Assembly (NCBI GenBank): GCA_022711755.1
Contig: JAKLEA010000005.1
Coordinates: 1-64,000, forward strand
Direction: 5' to 3'
From: Planctomycetota bacterium
Lineage (GTDB): Bacteria > Planctomycetota > Brocadiia > SM23-32 > JAKLEA01
Length of the DNA: 64,000 nt
The notes beneath the pieces are model-generated. The model made no database searches. It had not been told where the DNA came from and was given only the letters and a program-made list of their open reading frames with translations. Positions 53,773 through 62,296 of the stretch are shown here, piece after piece. A program made the translations under genes and the position numbers. Position 1 is the first letter of the stretch. Every line of letters starts with the position of its first letter.

Positions 53773-55413
53773 ATGCGTCAGAACTGCGATGTCGCATTCG
53801 CATCTCGATTGAACCGTTTGATGATTATTTTCGGCGTCATTTTCATTATCGCAAATCTGTCGGGTGGGGCGGCCTCCGCAGGCGAGGCCGATGATCTGGT
53901 CAAGCAGGCCAAGACGGAACTGCGCGGCGCACAGGGGGCGATGTTCAATGGCAAGATTGATGATGCCACAGCCGAACTGACCAAGGCATTGGAAACGATC
54001 GAAGCCGTCAAGAAGGCCGACGCGGCGCACAAGGAACTCAAGAAACTTGAGGGCGACGCGGAAAAGCTGAGGAAGGATATCGAGCGTCGCACAAAGAAGC
54101 CTTTCGAGCCTGCGGCTAAGGGCGAAGGGGCAGGCAAGGTTCCGGCGGCCGCGACGGCGGCTGGCGGCGATCAGAAGATGCCGTTTCATGCCGCAGATAA
54201 GATGATGGAACTGAAGGATATGTTGCGCTCGATTGACAGCACGTATGGCATGATTGACAGTTACAAGGAGCGCGGCGAAGACCCGGAGAAGATGAAAACG
54301 AAGCTTGGCGAGATTGAGAAAAAGATCGCCACGCTCAAGCCGACCCTTGAAGAAGCGAAAAAGCTGGCCGCCGAAAAGGGCATAAATGAGCATCCGGAAT
54401 TCGCAGAAGCGGAAAAGGCAATCGAGGCCGCGAACAAGAGGCTTGCCGAATCGAAAGGCGCTACTGACAAGCTCGCGGCAGACACAATCGCAGCCAAAGA
54501 AACCGTTCAGAAGGACGTGGACGCGCTGCTTGCAAATTTTAAAAGGGCCGACAAGTTTTTTCAAAAAGCGACCGGAACCGCGATCTACTACAACGACTTG
54601 AAATCCGTCGAGGAATGTCTGGCGATCATCAAGGAGTTTGAGAAAACTGAAAAGGACAAACTTGCCATATCCATCGCTGAATTCTCAAAGAAATACGGCG
54701 AGACCGAAGCCGAGATTGATAAGAAGGCCGACGCTGTCGGATACACGGGAAACTGGCGCGCCGGGTCTCTATATACGAAGATAAAGGACGGCATTGTGAA
54801 CATCGAGAAAACCCGCTCCGCTATGGCCGAAGACTTGACGGCGAAGGCCAGGGAGATGATCACCCGGCTGCCTGAGAAACACGACTTCGCGAGAGAGGAT
54901 ATACACAAAACGGTCAGGCAGTATAGAAATCTGGCCGCCGAGTTCGACGCAGTAAACGCAAAGGTTAAGGACCTCGACGCCGAACTCGAGAAGTTGCTTG
55001 CGGATGATTTGAAGGCCCTTGAAAAGAAGATTGACGGCAGGGAATGGAAGTCCGTCAAGAAAGGTTTTGAGAAGGAAACCGAGGCGGGGCTGAAATTCCT
55101 GAGGGAATGCGAAGACTGGGGAAAGCGCAAAGAAAACCCGTATACAGTTATTGCCGCGTCCGTTTTGGGCGACTGGACGGTTCAGGAAAAGGATATCCTC
55201 GGCAAACCGATAATGTATGGCGTACCGGCATGGATCGCCGTCCAGCTTGAGCCGGACAAGGCGGCCAATCGCGTGCGCGTCTTCAGCATATATTTCCGGA
55301 CCGCGGAAGGCGCGAACGTGAAACCGATCCCGCCCTTTACCAGCATCACAGTAGGGGACAGTTTTTTCATGCGCCCGGAAGCCATTAAGAAGGCAACCGA
55401 GAAGGTAAAGTAG
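53773..55413 (+). CDS. Exported coiled-coil protein of unknown function
   Basis: 546 residues. A short N-terminal hydrophobic segment (MIIFGVIFIIANL) and AXA-like end (GAASAGEA) predict export. Residues ~45-100 and ~150-400 are Lys/Glu/Ala-rich heptad-like helices (e.g. KKLEGDAEKLRKDIERR), long coiled coil. The C-terminal ~110 residues are globular (VIAASVLGDWTVQEKDILG). No family recognised. GGGAG nine bases upstream supports the start. Follows the lipoprotein gene and may bridge the envelope. Confidence 0.7.
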   Translation: MRQNCDVAFASRLNRLMIIFGVIFIIANLSGGAASAGEADDLVKQAKTELRGAQGAMFNGKIDDATAELTKALETIEAVKKADAAHKELKKLEGDAEKLRKDIERRTKKPFEPAAKGEGAGKVPAAATAAGGDQKMPFHAADKMMELKDMLRSIDSTYGMIDSYKERGEDPEKMKTKLGEIEKKIATLKPTLEEAKKLAAEKGINEHPEFAEAEKAIEAANKRLAESKGATDKLAADTIAAKETVQKDVDALLANFKRADKFFQKATGTAIYYNDLKSVEECLAIIKEFEKTEKDKLAISIAEFSKKYGETEAEIDKKADAVGYTGNWRAGSLYTKIKDGIVNIEKTRSAMAEDLTAKAREMITRLPEKHDFAREDIHKTVRQYRNLAAEFDAVNAKVKDLDAELEKLLADDLKALEKKIDGREWKSVKKGFEKETEAGLKFLRECEDWGKRKENPYTVIAASVLGDWTVQEKDILGKPIMYGVPAWIAVQLEPDKAANRVRVFSIYFRTAEGANVKPIPPFTSITVGDSFFMRPEAIKKATEKVK

Positions 55414-55558
55414 AGCAAAACGCCGATATCAGCGCCGGCGCAGTACTGAAAGTTTCCCCCGGTTGGATTACTCCGGCGGTCTGTCCGGACTCCGTCATCT
55501 ATGTGAATGTGTGTCCTGGCGCGGCATTCTCAATCAAACGGAGTCAGAATGGACGTCT

Positions 55559-55726
55559 TTATACGACATGAAGGAATGACGACGCATCGAGAACGACAGC
55601 AGGCGGTTCGCCCGGGTCCGGAATCGGGTCCGGCCACGGTATGTCACACCCGGTAAGGACTGTCAGACCGGCGACCATGAAAGCCGCCACAAGGGACTTC
55701 ACGATTGAACTCATCTTTCGGCTCAT
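55559..55726 (-). CDS. 55-residue lipoprotein with its own promoter
   Basis: Start at 55726, six bases after AGGAGG. The leader (KSLVAAFMVAGLTVLTGC) carries a clear lipobox (VLTGC), after which only about 29 residues remain, Pro-rich (DIPWPDPIPDPGEPPAVV). A near-consensus promoter lies 75-100 bases upstream. Too small for an enzyme; could be a structural lipoprotein. Genuine gene judged by the signals, not by family. Confidence 0.65.
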   Translation of the reverse strand: MSRKMSSIVKSLVAAFMVAGLTVLTGCDIPWPDPIPDPGEPPAVVLDASSFLHVV

Positions 55727-55799
55727 AAGAGCCTCCTTTCGGAACAAGTGTGCGCCGCGCCAGGACACCTGCGCCAAATATCCCGCTTATCTTATATAT

Positions 55800-55828
55800 G
55801 TTATACCATATAAACATTGATTGTTCAA
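55800..55828 (-). promoter_or_regulatory. Promoter of the 55-aa lipoprotein
   Basis: On the minus strand TTGAAC (55828-55823) and TATAAC (55805-55800) are 17 bases apart in an AT-rich stretch. The -10 has one mismatch, the -35 two. The region 55829-55995 shows no gene. Confidence 0.6.
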
Positions 55829-55995
55829 TATATTTCACATGTTGCGAATCTGCCTCGCGCGGCCGTCCGCCGGGCTACAGATGAAAATGGCATGGCACAT
55901 GTCGCGGGGCATAAGAAAAGCGATACAAACAGTATCAATGTCGTTTGAAGCAGGTTGCAGGACGCATGGCGCGAAAATTGAAATAAACGACTTTA

Positions 55996-56024
55996 TTGAC
56001 AACAAGGCTTCGGGAGCCTATAAG
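55996..56024 (+). promoter_or_regulatory. Consensus sigma70 promoter of the SDR-ispH operon
   Basis: TTGACA (55996-56001), exactly 17 bases, TATAAG (56019-56024): perfect -35 and one mismatch in the -10. It lies 99 bases before the SDR start. Confidence 0.7.
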
Positions 56025-56122
56025 AATGACACGAGCGAACGAGTTGTTTCAGATTCATTTCCGGAGGATGTCCCCGCGTGATACGCTTTTGCAGCGCGGA
56101 TCGAACACAGGGGTAACTGAAT

Positions 56123-56854
56123 ATGAAACTCAGGGACCAGGTGGTCCTCATCACGGGCGGCGGCAGGGGAATCGGACGGGCCATTGCCCACCGGTTTGCA
56201 GCCGAAGGCGCGCATCTTGCGCTTGCCGCCCGCACATTCTCGGAGGTTCAAAAGGTCGTCTCCGAAATCAGGAGTTTCTCGGAATTCCCAGCCGTGCCGC
56301 TGCAGGTTGACGTGGCAAAGCTCAAAGACGTTCATGCAATGGTCCGGGCCGTGGAGACCGAGCTTGGACCGATTGACATCCTCGTCAACAACGCCGGAAT
56401 CGCAAAGTTCGTATCTGTTAACGATACGACACTGGAAGATTGGGACAACATCATGGGAACAAATGCCAGAGGCGTATTCCTATGTTCAAAAACAGTGCTT
56501 CGTAATATGATGAACCGGAAGAAGGGACATATAATTAATATCGCAAGTCAGGCGGCAAAGCGAGGTTACGCCAATCAGGCGGCTTATTGCGCGTCAAAGC
56601 ACGCCGTTCTGGGTTTCAGCAAGGCACTTGCGCTGGAAACACGCGATTATAATATTCGTGTTCACGTTATTTGTCCGGGAGGCGTTGACACTGACCTTGT
56701 GGATTTGGGCAGGGGGCCTGAAGAACTCTCCAAATTCATGCAACCTCCGGAGATCGCCGAGGTAGCCCTGTTTGTGGCCACCCAGGAGGGGAACGCGATG
56801 GTAGACGAAATCGTCGTGCGTCGCCTTGACGCCCCGCCCTGGATGGAGCCTTGA
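56123..56854 (+). CDS. Short-chain dehydrogenase/reductase (FabG-like)
   Basis: 243 residues. Cofactor motif TGGGRGIGRAIA, NNAGIA, and the active site Ser (NIASQAAK) with YxxxK in YCASKHAV. Classical SDR with NAD(P) binding; FabG-like by length, but the substrate is not known. The gene precedes the ispH-ubiA fusion gene by 42 bases; the two are likely transcribed together. The C-terminus carries DAPPWMEP rather than a family-specific ending. Confidence 0.9.
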   Translation: MKLRDQVVLITGGGRGIGRAIAHRFAAEGAHLALAARTFSEVQKVVSEIRSFSEFPAVPLQVDVAKLKDVHAMVRAVETELGPIDILVNNAGIAKFVSVNDTTLEDWDNIMGTNARGVFLCSKTVLRNMMNRKKGHIINIASQAAKRGYANQAAYCASKHAVLGFSKALALETRDYNIRVHVICPGGVDTDLVDLGRGPEELSKFMQPPEIAEVALFVATQEGNAMVDEIVVRRLDAPPWMEP

Positions 56855-56896
56855 AACTGGGACAGTTCAAACACGACCTCCTGAGAGATACCGGAA

Positions 56897-58621
56897 TTGA
56901 GAATCCGTCTGGCCAGAACCGCCGGCTTCTGCATGGGCGTGAGACGCGCAATGGAAATCGTCCTTGCGGCCGCCCCGGCAGAGGACCGCGAGGTTCTGAC
57001 CGATGGGCCGCTTATCCACAATCCCCAGGTTCTGGAACTGCTCGAACGCCGTAAGATACGCGCTGCAAAGAATCTCGAAGAGGCAGAGGGCAAGGGCATA
57101 GTAATTCGCGCTCACGGTGTCCCGCCGGATCGAAGGTCCCTGATGAAGGAAACCTGTTCCGACGTTATTGATGCCACATGTCCGCATGTCATGCGTGTTC
57201 AGTCAATCGTAAAACGCCATGCCACAAAGGGTTATGATATCATCATCGTTGGCGATGAAGGACACGCCGAGATCGTCGGACTATGCGGCTTTGCGGCAGG
57301 CCGGGGGCAGGTTGTCGGGAGCATTGCCGATCTGGAAAAGCTTCCGAAACTGGGGGATAACGTCTGTGTTGTGGCGCAGACTACGCAGAACAGGCGCGTT
57401 TTCAATGATATTGCGGCATGGATTCGTAATGCCTACCCGAACTGCGAGGTTCACGACACGATCTGCGATTCCACCGATGAGAGGCAGAGCGAAGTGATAG
57501 AGCTGTGTGAAAAGGTTGATGCCATGGTGATCGTGGGGGGAAAGAAAAGCGCGAACACGTGTCGTCTTGCAGAGATCGCAAGGTCAGCTGGCAAAGCGAC
57601 GTACCATGTTGAGACGGAAGATGAACTGCCTGTCGCTGAATTGGTCAGATTTCGCGACATAGGTGTTACTGCGGGCGCATCAACGCCCAACTGGATGATA
57701 CGTCGCATAGTGGATCGCCTGGCCGACGAGGCGGGAAAGTCGCCGCGGAATTTTGCCTGTTTTGCCGCGAGACTTTTGAATATCCCGGTGCGCACATGCT
57801 TTTTCATCGGAGTCGGCGCAGCCGGATTGACCCGCGCAACCAGCGTAGTCATGGAACTGCCTCCGCGAAATGACGTATGCGCAGTGGCAGGCCTGTTCGT
57901 TTTCGCCATGCACCTGCTGAATCACCTGACCAACCGGGAGGCCGACATGCTCAACTCGCCCTCTCGAGCGCTGTTCTATGAACGTAACAGGCGACTGCTT
58001 GTGCCCCTGGGAATCGTGGCTGTGGTGGTCGGTCTTTTCATTTCGGCGGCTATTGACATGCGAATATTACTGCTTTATGCTGTCGGCAGCGCGTTAGGCG
58101 TCACGTACAGACTGCCCCGCCGCCCCGGGCGTCGGGCAAGGATTTTACGCCCGTTACGGCTCGTTCCGGGAAACAAGGCTGTTCTGATCGCTGCGGCGCA
58201 CCTGATGGTGACGACTGTTTTTCCGTACATCGCGGGAAGCGCGGCGAATCACGGCGCGTTTCTCTGCGCCGGTTTTTTTGCCTTTGTGCTGGTACTGACC
58301 CGAACGGTTCTCTTCGATCTCCGCAGCGTTCAGGGCGATCAGTTTGCGGGAGCCGAGACGATACCCATCCTGCTGGGAATCTCGCGTTCCAAGCAGATTG
58401 TCAGCGGACTTTGTGCCGCGTATTGCGTTTTTGCATGTGTCGCTTACGCGGCGGGATGGACAGGTGTTCCGGCGCTGTTGCTGTTGGCCTGTGTTGTCTA
58501 CGGTCTGGCCTGCTTTCTGATTGCGGGCCGGGCATGGTGGGTTACACACGAAGTATACATGGAGGCCGTGGTTGACGCCAACTTCTACCTGGCTGGAGCG
58601 ATCAGCCTTCTGGCAGGTTAA
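56897..58621 (+). CDS. ispH: IspH (HMBPP reductase) fused to a UbiA-like membrane prenyltransferase
   Basis: 574 residues from the ATG at 56897. Residues 1-~285 are IspH: three cluster Cys in GFCMGV (~12), ATCPHV (~95) and HDTICDST (~195), with RAHGVPP and GDEGHAEIVG for substrate binding. Residues ~290-574 have about seven membrane helices and two UbiA-type Asp motifs, NHLTNREADMLNSPSR and DLRSVQGDQFAGAETIP. The IspH part makes IPP/DMAPP from HMBPP; UbiA enzymes attach prenyl chains to aromatic or other acceptors. One frame without stop or gap. The fused gene could channel isoprenoid precursor to the membrane, or simply be co-expressed; this is inference. Confidence 0.88.
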   Translation: MRIRLARTAGFCMGVRRAMEIVLAAAPAEDREVLTDGPLIHNPQVLELLERRKIRAAKNLEEAEGKGIVIRAHGVPPDRRSLMKETCSDVIDATCPHVMRVQSIVKRHATKGYDIIIVGDEGHAEIVGLCGFAAGRGQVVGSIADLEKLPKLGDNVCVVAQTTQNRRVFNDIAAWIRNAYPNCEVHDTICDSTDERQSEVIELCEKVDAMVIVGGKKSANTCRLAEIARSAGKATYHVETEDELPVAELVRFRDIGVTAGASTPNWMIRRIVDRLADEAGKSPRNFACFAARLLNIPVRTCFFIGVGAAGLTRATSVVMELPPRNDVCAVAGLFVFAMHLLNHLTNREADMLNSPSRALFYERNRRLLVPLGIVAVVVGLFISAAIDMRILLLYAVGSALGVTYRLPRRPGRRARILRPLRLVPGNKAVLIAAAHLMVTTVFPYIAGSAANHGAFLCAGFFAFVLVLTRTVLFDLRSVQGDQFAGAETIPILLGISRSKQIVSGLCAAYCVFACVAYAAGWTGVPALLLLACVVYGLACFLIAGRAWWVTHEVYMEAVVDANFYLAGAISLLAG

Positions 58622-58631
58622 AGTATGAGCA

Positions 58632-58647
58632 TGGAACGGGAGTTGCA
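58632..58647 (+). promoter_or_regulatory. Candidate sigma54 promoter of the Ser/Thr kinase gene
   Basis: TGGAACGGGAGTTGCA has GG and GC ten bases apart; it differs from the -24/-12 consensus by one base in TGGCAC. It lies 80 bases before the kinase start. The same bases also form a CGGGAG/CTCCCG hairpin after the ispH stop, so a terminator-like role is possible instead. Confidence 0.45.
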
Positions 58648-58726
58648 TGATCTCCCGATAATCCAACTCATATGTCGCGTTTTGTGACAGGCTGCGGTCA
58701 ACCGCGCCGCATGTGGTGCGAGTCAT

Positions 58727-60169
58727 ATGCCGGTTAAAGTCGATCTCCAGCAACTGAAAGAAGCCCTTGAAAAGGGCTGGATTACTCTGGAGCAGGTCAA
58801 TGTCCTCCGCAAGGAAAGACAGACCCGAGCACAGAGCAACCCGGACGTGACTGCGTTGGATATAGCCGTTGAGATGGGATTCCTTACCGCGGAGCAGGCC
58901 GGGGAGTTGAGCAAAGGCGGCAGCAAGGAAGACCGCAAGGCTCCGGCCCAGATCGGCGGATTCGAGATACTTGAAAAGCTGGGCCGGGGCGGCATGGGCG
59001 CAGTCTTCAAGGCACGCCAGATAAGCATGGGCCGCATAGTGGCACTGAAAATCCTGCCGCCGAAACTCACCAAGAACCCCTCCTTCCTCGAACGCTTCCG
59101 CCGGGAAGCGCACGCCGCCGCCCGCATCAACCACCCAAACATCGTTCAGGGCATAGACTCCGGAGTGGAAAACGGGTTCTACTATTTCGCGATGGAATTC
59201 GTTGACGGGATTTCCCTGAGCGAACTTATCGAGGAAAAAGGACAGATCGAAGAGGAACTGGCGCTCAGAATCACCAAAGACGTCGCAAGCGGTCTTGAGG
59301 GCGCGCTGGACGCCGGGATTGTGCATCGCGATATCAAACCCAGCAATATACTCCTGACACGCAAAATGATGGCCAAGCTCTCCGATATGGGACTGGCAAA
59401 GATACAAAACTATGACCAGTCATACGTCACTCAGGCAGGATTCGCCGTCGGCACCCCTCATTACATTTCACCGGAGCAGGCCATGGGGCGCAGGCAGGTG
59501 GACACTCGATCCGACATCTATTCTTTGGGCGTGTCCCTGTATCACATGCTCGTTGGCGACGTGCCTTTCCCTGACGATTCACCACTGGTCGTCATGTCCA
59601 AGCACCTTAATGAGCAGATGCCGCCGGTCAAGGCGAAGAATCCCGGCGTGAGCGATGGCGTCCTGCGCATTCTTGACAAGATGACGCAGAAGCGCCCCGA
59701 ACAGAGATATCAGACGCCGACGGAGCTGATCGCCGACATTGACAAATACCTGAACAAGTTCGAGGGAACCTCGACTTCGGCCGCGGGCGTCCTGGCGCGT
59801 GTGCAGGCCAGCAAGGAACCGGCGAAGAGCCTTGATTCCGCGTCCCAGCCCGCCTCTCCAGCCGAGGATATCCGCTCCGCCCTGCGCTCCAGCGGCGGCG
59901 ACGCGCCGGCGCCCGCATCCGCCGAGCCGGCATCAAAACCGTCCGCCATACCCGCCGCCGCAATTTCACGCATTCAGAAGAAGGTTGCCAAGAAGGCTGG
60001 AGACGCATGGGCCAAAACGTTTCAGAACATTGTGGCCACGATCGAGCAAGTCGTCGCCAATCCGGAGGGAGAGCTTGACGCCGGAAGCATTCTGCGACTC
60101 GGCGGCATGGTGGTGGTGCTGATAATAGTCGTCATCATCGTTATAAAGATATTGAGTGTCATCTTCTGA
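58727..60169 (+). CDS. Membrane-anchored Ser/Thr protein kinase
   Basis: 480 residues. Residues 1-~70 form a helical N-terminal domain seen in PVC-type kinases (LKEALEKGWITLEQVNVL). Hanks kinase domain (~80-345): Gly-loop LGRGGMGAVFKA, VALKIL (Lys), HRDIKPSNILL (catalytic loop), DMGLAK in place of the usual DFG, activation segment GTPHYISPEQA. A Pro/Ala-rich linker leads to one transmembrane helix at the very C-terminus (VVVLIIVVIIVIKIL), so the kinase faces the cytoplasm with no extracellular sensor. Convergent with the hybrid kinase gene downstream, 19 bases apart. Confidence 0.92.
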   Translation: MPVKVDLQQLKEALEKGWITLEQVNVLRKERQTRAQSNPDVTALDIAVEMGFLTAEQAGELSKGGSKEDRKAPAQIGGFEILEKLGRGGMGAVFKARQISMGRIVALKILPPKLTKNPSFLERFRREAHAAARINHPNIVQGIDSGVENGFYYFAMEFVDGISLSELIEEKGQIEEELALRITKDVASGLEGALDAGIVHRDIKPSNILLTRKMMAKLSDMGLAKIQNYDQSYVTQAGFAVGTPHYISPEQAMGRRQVDTRSDIYSLGVSLYHMLVGDVPFPDDSPLVVMSKHLNEQMPPVKAKNPGVSDGVLRILDKMTQKRPEQRYQTPTELIADIDKYLNKFEGTSTSAAGVLARVQASKEPAKSLDSASQPASPAEDIRSALRSSGGDAPAPASAEPASKPSAIPAAAISRIQKKVAKKAGDAWAKTFQNIVATIEQVVANPEGELDAGSILRLGGMVVVLIIVVIIVIKILSVIF

Positions 60170-60188
60170 TATATGAACCGGGACGGAT

Positions 60189-61655
60189 TCAGGAGACCTG
60201 TTTCGCGGGAAGCGGCAACCGGAGCCGGAAAACGCTGCCTTCAGACAACGAGCTTTCCACAGCCACATCGCCCTTATAGGTGTCAATTACCTTCTTGACG
60301 ACAACAAGGCCGATACCCAGCCCGCTTACGTTGCCGCTGAAATGAGATTCACACTGGTAGAATCCAGAGAATATCCGGTCATACATCTCATGCGGGATGC
60401 CGGGTCCGTTGTCCCGGATCTCAAGTTCCAGCATGGAAGCGATGGGTCTTGACGCGATCTCGACGCGGCAGATTTCCTTGTCGGCGAATTTCACAGCGTT
60501 GTCCAGCAGCGCGTCCATGAGAATCGCAAGGTGTTCCTCTCCGATCGCTACGGTATCGAATCCTTCCGCCATTTCCAGGTTCAATTCCACATGTTTGTTC
60601 TTATAGCGCGCCTTCACCGTCGGCCATGTCTTTTCTATCGCCGCTTTCAAGGAGGCTTCCGGATTCACTTCAGGCGCCAAGGACACGCAATTGACATAAG
60701 TGATGATCTTCTCGTGCAGGCTGTCGAGTTCATCAACCTTGTTTCTGACCCGGTTGATCGCCTCGGCCAGCTTCGGCGGGATTTCGCCGTAGGCGTTCTT
60801 TCCGAAAAGGTCGAGGAATCCCTTGATGACCGTGACTGGAGTGCGCAGTTTGTGGGAAATGAAGGACAGAAAATCGCTCTGCAGCCTCTCGCTGACAAGC
60901 TCGTCGGTCACGTCTCTTAGCGTCAGCGCCATGCTGTCAATGCGCCCAGCCAAGTCGAAGACGCGCGTCAACTTCGCGGCGAGATACAGCGGGAGGTCCA
61001 GATCGGAACGGATGATCTGAAAACTCGTCACGGGACGTTCCAGCGCCATAAGCTCAAGCGGCGGAATGCTCAGCTCGAACCTGCCCAGGCACTCCATCAT
61101 GTCCGGTTCGGAATCAACGTCAATTGACAGATTCAACAGGTTCTTCGCCGCCTTGTTTATCTTCTTGATTTTCCAGCGGGCATCCATTACCACGATCCCG
61201 TCCGCCATGTCGGATATGATCGCATCCATCTTCTGCTTCTCTGCAAGCAGGGACTGGTAATACCGGATGCGCATCAGGCTCTTGACTCGGGCCAGAATTT
61301 CCGCCCGGTTGAAAGGTTTTGATATGAAGTCGTCCGCCCCCACCTCCAGCGCCCGCGTCTTGTCGTCTATGCCGCTGAGGGCCGTTATCATTACGATCGG
61401 CACACCGCGTGTCTGCTCGCTGTCCCTGAGGATTCGACAGACCTCATAGCCGTCCATGCGAGGCATCATTATGTCCAGCAGGACGACGTCCGGGACCTCG
61501 TTCAGCGCCAGCCGCACGCCTTCCTCAGCCTCGTGGGTTTCAAAGACGCGATACCCGTCTGACTCCAGGTACGTGCGAAGCAGCCGCGCGTTATGGGGCA
61601 TGTCGTCCACGACGAGGATCGTGCCCTTCGGTGCCTTGTCGCCGCTGAGCGCCAT
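60189..61655 (-). CDS. Receiver-PAS-histidine kinase hybrid
   Basis: 488 residues. Receiver at the N-terminus (ILVVDDMPHNARLL, phospho-Asp in VVLLDIMMPRMDG, Lys in SKPF), PAS-like region (~150-265: MADGIVVMDARWKIKKIN), HisKA with ISHKLRTPVTVIKGFL (~275) and HATPase (LLDNAVKF, DNGPGI, GLGIGL). The phosphorylatable His is in SHKLRTP. No membrane part. It follows hisB by 50 bases in the same direction, possibly in one transcript; there is no evident functional link. Confidence 0.9.
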   Translation of the reverse strand: MALSGDKAPKGTILVVDDMPHNARLLRTYLESDGYRVFETHEAEEGVRLALNEVPDVVLLDIMMPRMDGYEVCRILRDSEQTRGVPIVMITALSGIDDKTRALEVGADDFISKPFNRAEILARVKSLMRIRYYQSLLAEKQKMDAIISDMADGIVVMDARWKIKKINKAAKNLLNLSIDVDSEPDMMECLGRFELSIPPLELMALERPVTSFQIIRSDLDLPLYLAAKLTRVFDLAGRIDSMALTLRDVTDELVSERLQSDFLSFISHKLRTPVTVIKGFLDLFGKNAYGEIPPKLAEAINRVRNKVDELDSLHEKIITYVNCVSLAPEVNPEASLKAAIEKTWPTVKARYKNKHVELNLEMAEGFDTVAIGEEHLAILMDALLDNAVKFADKEICRVEIASRPIASMLELEIRDNGPGIPHEMYDRIFSGFYQCESHFSGNVSGLGIGLVVVKKVIDTYKGDVAVESSLSEGSVFRLRLPLPAKQVS

Positions 61656-61705
61656 GATGTCAGCCCTCGTATGCGCCCCGCCGCCTCACCCCCCGTCCGC
61701 CGCTC

Positions 61706-62296
61706 TCAGAGACATCCCTTCGTGGAGGGGGCTTCGCCCTCCCTGCGTTCAAGCGCCTGCTCCAGCGCCTTCGCAAGGGCCTTGAACACTGCCTCGATCA
61801 CATGGTGCGCGTTCTGGCCCCGGAGGACGTCAACGTGCAAAGTCATGCCCAGATTGTTGCACAGGGCCAGAAGGAATTCCTCAACCAGTTCGGTGTCGAA
61901 GTCGCCTACCTTGTCCGGCAGGGACGGCGTGTTGAAGCTCAGGTGCGGCCTGCCGCAGATGTCAAGCGACACCTGCGCCAGCGACTCCTGCATGGGGACA
62001 ATCGCCCAGCCAAAGCGCCTGAATCCCTTCATGTCGCCCAGCGCCTCGCGCATGGTCTTGCCCAGGACTATGCCGACGTCCTCAACAGTGTGATGCGCGT
62101 CAACGTGCAGATCGCCCCGCGCCTTTATAATCAGCCCGATGCCGGAATGATGGGCGAGAAGCTGAAGCATGTGGTCGAAGAAGCCTACGCCGGTCTCAGC
62201 CTCGGCGCCCGCCGGGCCGTCCAGTCGCAGGGACACGTCAATCTCCGTCTCCTTTGTCATGCGCGATTGTCTGGCCTGTCGCTTCGCTTCGCTCAT
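61706..62296 (-). CDS. hisB: Imidazoleglycerol-phosphate dehydratase
   Basis: 196 residues from the ATG at 62296, which overlaps the hisC stop by four bases. Metal-binding His clusters in FFDHMLQLLAHHSG, DAHHTVEDVG, DICGRPH and NAHHVIEAVFKA are all present. Monofunctional HisB without a phosphatase domain. Sixth step of histidine synthesis. Confidence 0.96.
   Translation of the reverse strand: MSEAKRQARQSRMTKETEIDVSLRLDGPAGAEAETGVGFFDHMLQLLAHHSGIGLIIKARGDLHVDAHHTVEDVGIVLGKTMREALGDMKGFRRFGWAIVPMQESLAQVSLDICGRPHLSFNTPSLPDKVGDFDTELVEEFLLALCNNLGMTLHVDVLRGQNAHHVIEAVFKALAKALEQALERREGEAPSTKGCL

Noticed and set aside
55821..56081. 86-codon plus-strand frame between the small lipoprotein and the SDR gene
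   Set aside because: No ribosome site, no family, and the SDR promoter lies within it.
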